DNA from: Conoideocrella luteorostrata
Lineage: Eukaryota; Ascomycota; Sordariomycetes; Hypocreales; Clavicipitaceae
Length of the DNA stretch: 64,000 nucleotides
Reading direction: 5' to 3'
Assembly: GCA_032433595.1 (NCBI GenBank)
Contig: JASWJB010000003.1
Span: 310,001 to 374,000, forward strand
The notes beneath the pieces were generated by a model that was not told the origin of the DNA, did no database searches, and saw only the letters and a program-made list of their open reading frames with translations. Made by a program: the position numbers and the translations under genes. Below are positions 56,916-64,000 of the stretch, piece after piece. The stretch's first letter is position 1. The number at the start of each line of letters is the position of its first letter.

Positions 56916-57730
56916 ATGAAGTTCCTCTGCCTCCACGGGAATGGCTCAAACAGCATTGTAAGTCACAGTGCCCCCTCTATTGTTACATTGATCATGACAC
57001 TAATATTCCCGTGAAGGTTATGCAGCAGCAGATGGGTGTTTCCCCTCTCAAGGTAACAGAATGACCTTTTTGGCACTAAGCTCTTACTTTCGTCACAGCG
57101 GAATTGAGGTACGAACTCGAAGGTGACCATGAATATGAGTTCGCGGAGGGCGTGTTGGCCGGCCCAACGGCAAACGGTAGGTATTGCACTACTCACTGCT
57201 GCTGTTACAAGCCGATCAGGCCATAGCTAGCTAAAAAAAACTCGGTCGACACCAGACGTCGCGTCCCTGGCCACCCCTGATCAGTCTTTCTATTACTACT
57301 GGGATCCAGACAGCTTCGAACACCTGCCGCAATCAGTCGCTCACTTGGACACGCACGTTCAAACGGAGGGCCCTTCGACGTAATTGTGACCTTTTCGGCT
57401 GGCGCTTTGCCAACCGCAACGTACCTCCTTAGAAAAAGGATGGTCCACTGCCCTTCCAGTGCGCCATATTCATTTGCACGGCTGGCCGATGGCATCAGGC
57501 AGTCAAGGTGGCCGGCCTGGACCTGGAGCGGCAGGGATATGAGACCAACATCAACCTACGCACTATACACATCTGGGGAGCACAGGACCACGGGAGGCCA
57601 AGGCCTGGTATGGATATGCGACCCAACGCGATGCAGCAGCGTTGTCCACCCCGGAGGCTACGCATTCCGGAAGGCAGCATATCTTATACAGTTTGTGCAT
57701 GCTTTTCGAAGAGCCATCGCTCCATAAGCA
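56916..57730 (+). pseudogene. FSH1-family serine hydrolase, broken by frameshifts
   Basis: The first exons are well preserved: 56916-56957 (MKFLCLHGNGSNSI), 57017-57035, 57099-57176 (ELRYELEGDHEYEFAEG) and 57256 onward (DQSFYYYWDPDSFEHLPQSV), joined by 59-, 63- and 79-bp introns. After TEG the frame breaks in the G/C run at 57368-57373 and meets TAA at 57381. Homology continues in other frames: VIVTFSAGALPTATYLL, then after the A run at 57433-57437 GPLPFQCAIFICTAG, then after about 57585-57600 LVWICDPTRCSSVVHPGG. The nucleophile motif reads TFSAG instead of GxSxG and the catalytic His position is Tyr (GGY). No GT-AG introns explain these shifts. FSH1-type hydrolases often serve as release enzymes or esterases in fungal polyketide clusters. 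Confidence 0.82.
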
Positions 57731-58160
57731 AAGATGCTCGTCAGCGGCTGACTGCTTTGTACCGGACTGTACCGTACCTCGGGTGGGGAGTATTTGTGAT
57801 ATTAGGGGGCTTGCGAGTGATGGACGTCCCATGGGTATGGAAATTATGGCGCAGAGCGGCAAGGAGGGTCTACTGTTACAGTTCATGAGCGCAATGGAAG
57901 CCCATCTCCCACCGAGAGAGATCCCGAAACGCTTGCTCAAACAGGAACAACTAAATGCTCAGTGCAAGCGCACGACTGGGGGATTCAATGAGGGTCAGGC
58001 CCTTTTCTTCCCCTTTAAGTATTTGTTCAGCACGGCTATAAATGGGGTTCCCACTCCGAGAGAAAGAAGCGCGGATGGTGAATTCATCTATCAACTACTA
58101 TAAATACATATATGATCATCTGAACATGTTACATACTCTTTTCGCGCCGCTCGAACGAGC
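57731..58160. other. Spacer between FSH1 pseudogene and DUF1772 gene
   Basis: 430 bp of 3' flanks of two convergent genes. Nothing recognisable. Confidence 0.45.
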
Positions 58161-58704
58161 TCAAACATTGCTCCACAAGCCAGTGAAGGCGACGACCCCA
58201 CCAGCGAGTGGAAATAAACTCCTCACCATATTCAGGAGCCCCCATTTTTTGATCAAATCAGAAATTTGCGCCCCATCGAGGGAAGAGGCGCCTGAGGCGG
58301 CTTCCATCAGCGCAGCATTGGTCGACGACATGAATAGGAGGGTGAAGGGAATTATGGAAACGACCAGTCCGGCGGCAACAAGGTATGGCCTGGACACGCT
58401 CTGACCTCGAGAGCTGTAAGAAGCGTACGAGTAAGAGAGGGCGGTCGCGACAGCGATCTTTGGCATCAATGCTACGCCGTGGCTGTACAGACCGCGCCAG
58501 ATGAGCGCAGGAGAACCCGGGGTTTTCAGAGCGACGGGGATCCCGACGAGACTGATAGATGCGATGGCGCCTGTCGATGAAGCCGGTCAGACATTGATGG
58601 ATCTACGATTAGGAGAAGTGCTGTTCCTGCTCACCTGACATCCACGCAGAGCCAAGGAGGCCGGTCGCAATCGCGGCGGTGGAGGAAATCGAATACGATG
58701 CCAT
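58161..58704 (-). CDS. DUF1772 / anthrone-oxygenase-like membrane protein (159 aa, 2 exons)
   Basis: Exon 1 is 58704-58635, exon 2 58570-58161; the 64-bp intron (GTGAGC to GACAG) joins WMSG to AIASISLVG in frame. The product is a small four-helix membrane protein: an N-terminal helix (ATGLLGSAWMSGAIASIS), LMPKIAVATALSYSYASYSS, PYLVAAGLVVSIIPFTLLFM followed by STNAAL, and a final helix (LLNMVRSLFPLAGGVVAFTG) with the NMVR motif typical of DUF1772. Family members with known roles (anthrone oxygenases) oxidise anthrones to anthraquinones in polyketide clusters, without a recognised cofactor. Many DUF1772 genes lie outside such clusters, so the role here is inference. Intact and of normal length. 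Confidence 0.88.
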
Positions 58705-59033
58705 TTTGAAGAAGTTGGGCCGACTGCGAGCGATCTTTTGGGGGTGGACAAGATTTCTCTTTGTTCGGGAAATGTCAATTTATAAAGAATGAAAGTATGA
58801 CGATGACGGGTTGAGCAAAGAATGCGGGCCGAGGACGAGGTGGAGCGCACGAATCAAGTCTTGCGGTGTTTATTGAACGCCAGTTTCGGGTTTCGGTTGC
58901 CCGACTCGCTAGTTTGCCGCTGCTCGACGGACTTCGCTAGTCCGAGCTCATCCGAGTGTGCCATCTCTGTCAGTCCGGTGGGGGCGAGATGACACCGCGA
59001 GTGCGACGCGTAACGGGTTGCGAATTGCCCATC
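58705..59033. other. Spacer, promoter of the DUF1772 gene
   Basis: 329 bp between the DUF1772 start and the truncated 3' end of the chitinase remnant. No other feature seen. Confidence 0.45.
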
Positions 59034-62000
59034 TCAAGGCAACCTGCAGTTGTGCCCCCGAAATGCCTGCGGCAGGAATAGGCCAGAGCACTGGATTGCA
59101 CTTCTCCTGAGGTCCGTACGACGGCCATGTGGTGCGTTGGAGCGGCAGAATGCCTCGTTAGCACAGGATCCCTTTTTCATCGCGCCGCAGGGACATGAGT
59201 CAGGGATAGTATGGTCCCTCCAGGTGATCCATTCTTTTTGGATACCTGTGTTCTCAAGCTGGGCTTTATAGAACCCGGCTTCATCGCGCATCGTGAAGGA
59301 AACCCTACGTGGCCCCGCGTGCAGGCCAAGCTCATACTCCAGCGTGGCCTCGGTACACGGCCCTTTGCCCGAGTTCTTTCGTGTTGACCATTCGCAGTCC
59401 ATGTATTGGAGTCCTTTCCCTCGTCTGATAGCCATGAACTCTTCAAGCCTGTCATTAATGGCATCCTTGACCCAATCCGCGAACCAGCCAAACTACAGTC
59501 AAGTTAGCGCGCGTGTGCTTTGTCACGTTATGCCAGCGAGAAATTTCTCGTTATGCCTTATCGTCGTAGACCTTGGAGACAGTGTGGTACTGTGTGATCG
59601 CAGTCTGCAGCCTCAGAGACATGATCCTTATGGTAGCCATACCGCGACACTGCACCGGCACCCTGCCGATGTTCTTCTCCAGATCCTCAAGAGTCGTCGG
59701 CCAATCTTCCGGAATACACCTGACAGTCTCCGTCTTAACTGACCAGCCGCCATCGACTTGGGGCCCTTCATGCCAGTTGGCGAGATCAATGGCCCAATCT
59801 GTGGTCCCACCTAGGTTGAGGCTACGAATCCATTCTACCCGATCCTTCTTGGTAGCATCTTCCATGTACGCAACCCAGTCTGTCATAGCTTTTCCAATGG
59901 TGCCATCTATTGTCCAATGTTAGTGTTGGCTTGAGGCGTCGCCAAAAGTTACTGCTAAGATGTATACGTTCCCACTCATGGGAAGAGGCACGTACTGCAG
60001 ACAAAATTTAGTGTGGCTTTCTAGCGAGTGGCTGGAGAATGACGGCCTTACCATGTCATGATATCTGAGTGCGAGTCCTGATCATACCACTTTTTGGCTT
60101 TATATCCCTGCTCACCATTGGCGGCGCCGGTCCATACGTTCTGTAGCTCTGCATTCGAGACTGCGAAGCGCACGGATAAAAGTGTCAACCAAATGTTTTT
60201 TCTTTTCTCTGCAAAATAAGGACGGACAGGACATGTGTTTTTGGCAAGGAGTGAAGAGATGTCTTACTATAACCACCTGTTTCCGTGCAATGACCCCGCT
60301 CGGCCTCAGACACGCTGAATGACCCTGTGAATGTGCACGCCAGCCCCGTGCATGCCGGATCAGATATGCGGAAGCTGCGTCCATAACTTGCAATACCCAC
60401 ATACAGCTTGGACGGAGGAACACCTGCCTTAGTTATCATGACCAAGGCATTGTAAGTTTCAGTTCGGTTGACATGAGAGCGTAGACAATTGCCGTTGGCA
60501 CACCCTGGGCTTGCCCATTTATTTCCGTAATCTGGCTATAACCGTTAGTCCCGGACGAAGTAGGTCTCCTCCATAGCTTTAGCAGAGCCAGATGTCCCCA
60601 AAGTAATACTTACCCCATTGTCCGTGCAGGTCATACGTCATGTAAACAAAGTAATTGACCTCCTATGCCATTTTTTCCACTGGGAAAGGCTTAAGGTACC
60701 AAAATGATGATGGCATGGCAATAGACAACGACTTTTTCCCCCAGCCTAGCAGCTCTCGTACGACAACCAAGAACTTGTAGTAGTTGAAAGCCTCGTCCGC
60801 GGAGCCAGCTGGAGTGCCTGGTATGTCTGTGGCGCCAGGGTATTCCCTGTGCGTTATCAGTAGTCCGGATTTAGTACAAAGAAGACCTCATAACATTTGA
60901 CGAGATGCCATTTGAGTTCGACTTACCAATCAAAGTCGACACCGTCGAGGTCATGTCTATCAAGGAATTGAACCACTTTCTTTGCAAATGTCATTCTGTT
61001 TCTCGGCTAAACCGCATCTCTATACCGTTGGAACGTAGCCGGCTCCGTGGATTCTGCCCAGCCCCCGAATGAAAGGACTTTACGAAATGTCGAGTCCAGT
61101 TTGACAAACTTGCTGAATTGATCTTGAGACTCTGGTGCAATCCTGACCTCAAAGTCCTCAGTAATCCCAGCGAATGCAAAGTGCACATGGGTAAACGCAT
61201 CGTCGCCCTTGTTCGGGATTTCCGCGGCATCCATTCGCAGGCAGCTACGACTCGGATTATAGCCTTGGAAGTAACCCACGCGAGCAAATCCACCTGCAGT
61301 CATTTCGTTGCCAACCATGTCCATTCCGCAGTTGGATATGCACCCGTTCGTCCCATGCTTGAAGGCGCCAGGCGCACCAGTATCTGCAGGGGACTCGATA
61401 CAAAACTCCTATAATCGCATGTCAAGGTCAGCGAGGCATACGGGTGTTGTTGTCGGGGATAGACTACTGAAGCCCTGTGGTCGCTTGTTCCAACATACCT
61501 CGATGGTACCGCAGTAGCCCCATCCCGAACAGCAAGCTTTCAGCGGGCATGGGTTTAGTTTTGTGAGATAGTTTCCGGTGAAGCTTCCTGTTGGCTTCTG
61601 CGTACCAGGTTTCTGTGGCCCGCATGTAACTCCTTCAACTTCAGCCGGCATGGGAGTATTACCTTCGCTCAGACAGATGATCTGGCCGGCCTGCAAATGG
61701 TTACATCCGGCCCAGCCCCATGTCTCTTTATTGAAGCCTTCTATGTCCTTCTGCTTTATCCCAAAATTATCTGCAATTGACCAACAGCCGTCACCAGAAT
61801 TAACTCGGTGGCTCTTGCGCGTCCCGTCAGATTCCGCTTTTGGGCGCATGTCCGGTAGATCGCCCTGAGAACAGCATACCCATTGTCTTGGCATCAAAGT
61901 TGAGCAAAGGTCTATTTTCGAATTATGCTTGACGAAGTCATTGCCTCGGATGTCGCACCTGGATGCCAATGATGCACAGCTATCACCAGCTTGGACTTGA

Positions 62001-62461
62001 ATGGCACGGCAGTCACTTCGAGTTACTAGAGCTGAGACTGGATGAGACGGCTGAGCAGACCCTTGATTCTTGTCAGTAGAAAGTAAGTTTGCTGTGGAAT
62101 TCATGTTGTCCTTTACAGTGGATGTAAGAATGGTCAGCATAGTATTATTGCTCAGTACTTGGGCACCGAGGCGATCAAGACAGCCGCCGTTGGCCCAAAG
62201 TCTAACAGCATCAGCCACATTCGCGAAGCGGTCGGCGCTTTCAGCGACAAAGACGCCTCCCGTGTACGAGTGTGCGCCTTCGGCGTTACATGTCTGAATT
62301 GACTGCATACCATTGTTTAGTTCGTAAGCTAACGGACGGACATATATTAGCGCATGGGCCCTTGTGAGAGATTGCAGGGGAGATGTAAAATAGCATGGAC
62401 AAGTTTTGATCAAAACCTCGTGCCGGGCGCATGGGTACTCAGTACAGCGCTCGGGGTGCAA
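59034..62461 (-). pseudogene. Decayed LysM-CBM18-GH18 chitinase (subgroup C-like)
   Basis: A remnant of a large secreted chitinase of the kind with two LysM domains, a chitin-binding CBM18 and a GH18 catalytic domain. Recognisable blocks: up to 62461-61499 (LysM 1 around IQVQAGDSCASLASRCDIRG; LysM 2 around GDGCWSIADNFGIKQKDIEG; CBM18 PCPLKACCSGWGYC), 61408-60927, 60846-60614, 60531-60268, 60160-60052, 59906-59557, 59492-59034. The catalytic DGVDFDWEYPG is intact. Lesions: in-frame TAG at 61007-61009 and at 60663-60665, each inside a conserved block; a one-base phase mismatch between the 60160-60052 and 59906-59557 blocks; no signal peptide and little of the usual N-terminal domain; the C-terminal domain stops early. 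The intron at 59493-59556 starts GCATAA. Confidence 0.8.
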
Positions 62462-64000
62462 ATAGAATCACATATTCAGGGGAGCCTTTGCGGCACATAC
62501 TGTTTGCAGAAGATTCTGTCAGCGTGACTTTCCTAGTATTAGAGAAACGCCCCGGAGAGGGCGACATACCCATAATGAAGCAGGATCTGGCCAAAGCTGT
62601 CCATCTATTCCTGCCGATTGCCACTGGTGCGAATTGCTCCCTTACACCTATGTAAAGGCACATAACGCGACAGATGACCAGCCAGTAATCATCCCTCGTA
62701 GAGACGCCGCACAGGCTCTCTGATGATATCACCCACTGCTTGCGGCATCTTAAGGTGATGCCATCTGCCCCTGGCGAGGTTTTAGGGCATGCGTGATAAA
62801 GAGGGCTTTATCCACCATAGAGTAGTAGATAAGCCGGAACGATGTTGTGCGGGGGGGGATTTTTCTGGAGACAGTTCAGCAATAGCTAGCGGGTCTTAAT
62901 AGACGTGAAAAGAAGACTACTGGGCAGAGTGGGTTTCTGGGTGCTGGGATAGCACGATGGCATGCGGGGGACAGTTTAACTGAGCCATCAAGGTGGCATT
63001 AGCTCCGCAAGAGATAATGCCTCAGCGACCAAAAACACGATAAAATTAAACAAAAAAATGCATTAACTACTATATGGCTTAGCTAGCTATTTATTTAATA
63101 AATTTTATTAATGAAAAGCTTTAATTGCATCCGTGGTGGGCGTTCCAATTGAAAGGAATGTGGACGAAATGGCTCAGTTAAACAGTCCCCCGCATGAGAT
63201 GGGCAGGTGAATAAGCGTATCTTAGTTCCAGCCACAACTCCCCCTGGGAAAGCAACAAGGATTTCATGGAAGATTGTGATTGGCGCAGATGTCGAAAAGG
63301 GGCCCGTTTCTGCACGCTGGTTGAGTAGCACTCAAGATGCATTACGCCGATATAACGCCGACAAAAGGACCATAAGCAGATTGGCAGATGATTGAACTCC
63401 ATCCAAGAGAGCCAGTCAATACTTGAAATGCCACCTTCTTTTGATGGCAGCAGCCTACCGACGGCAGAAGCTATTCCACCCTTGGACCAACTGGAGCTTG
63501 GCATTTCAATCCGCCCCATCCACAGGCCGCCCCAGGCATTGATCCGAAGCGACGTTGAACAAGGTTTGGCACAATGATCCGAACAAAGTCCGGCCCTAGC
63601 TTCCCGTTTTTCTAAAGTGGGAAGTTAAGTAGACGTAAAATGAGTACCGGGACTGGGAGCTATCCCTGTCAAGTGATGGCACAGCGAGAGTGCAGAACTG
63701 CACCATGCACCATAGTACGAGCGACGAACTAGGCCTGGCTGAACAAGTCCAACAAGCTTTTGAAGACGGGACAGCCTAGCACTTATTTTGTCTATACTAT
63801 AACTTTGATCGTATGATACCATATACACTACGCCGCAGATATAACCTTCGGCTAATCAAAAGATCTGTAGTACCGAGATAGACCATCTTCCCACACCAAG
63901 CTGCTGAGAAGTGAGCCCAGAAATGCGCCGGTTCGTAGAACCAACTTGCTCACGGTGCGGTACAGCCAATATCGTATGATATATTTCTCTGCCCCACGGC
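62462..64000. other. Upstream region of the chitinase remnant
   Basis: 1.5 kb to the window end. The missing N-terminal part of the chitinase is not found here in recognisable form. Frames at 63207-63395 and 63392-63577 (+) read somewhat like protein but have no match I know. A G run lies at 62852-62860 and an AT-rich block at 63040-63120. Confidence 0.4.

Noticed and set aside
60663..60708. A 45-bp intron ending at the second TAG of the chitinase
   Set aside because: It would remove a segment conserved in the family (FWYLKPF... region), so an in-frame stop is more likely.

Overview
The window reads as a filamentous ascomycete (Pezizomycotina) chromosome, most likely an insect- or nematode-associated Hypocreales species. 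The evidence is short GT-AG introns (mostly 50-120 bp) with CTAAC-type branch points, TATA boxes close to start codons, a Zn2Cys6 regulator, an NCS1 permease, a fungal bZIP, a fungal protoglobin, a fungal secreted phospholipase A2 and a subgroup-C-like GH18 chitinase. Genus cannot be fixed from sequence alone. All exon structures here were worked out by hand from splice signals and reading-frame continuity.

Layout. 0-2.3 kb: the 3' end of an ADAM-type metalloprotease and a small secreted PUD-like protein. 2.3-10.2 kb: a gene-poor stretch with AT-rich parts and two weak coding remnants. 10.2-13.4 kb: a stand-alone DUF2156 protein (candidate tRNA-dependent sterol aminoacyltransferase) convergent with a bZIP factor. 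15.7-25.7 kb: an 11-exon NCS1 permease, a protoglobin, a 996-residue FUSC/ArAE membrane transporter and a TatD-type hydrolase. 27.9-35.5 kb: secreted and metabolic genes (GPI-type cysteine protein, phospholipase A2, DUF899 thioredoxin-like protein, nitrilase-fold amidase, secreted alpha/beta-hydrolase-like protein). 36.9-40.8 kb: a Zn2Cys6 regulator and an amidohydrolase that has lost its metal ligands. 40.8-54.5 kb: mostly non-coding, with one bHLH factor, minisatellites, a duplicated segment and two inverted fields of a degenerate repeat. 54.5-62.5 kb: a GMC oxidoreductase, a frameshifted FSH1-type serine hydrolase, a DUF1772 (anthrone-oxygenase-like) gene and a decayed LysM/CBM18/GH18 chitinase.

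How the genes relate. Most genes are independent units, as is usual in fungi. Two neighbourhoods look functional as groups: the Zn2Cys6 regulator with its upstream amidohydrolase-like gene, and the GMC oxidoreductase / FSH1 hydrolase / DUF1772 set, whose families recur as tailoring enzymes of polyketide clusters. No PKS or NRPS core gene is in the window, and two genes of the 56-62 kb block are broken, so this block looks like an eroding accessory locus.

The most notable observations are an intact reading frame for an amidohydrolase without a metal site, the decayed chitinase with two in-frame TAG codons, three introns with GC donors, a 23-nt microexon inside a zinc cluster, and a candidate ergosteryl-amino-acid synthase. 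I did not find a clearly new multi-gene system.
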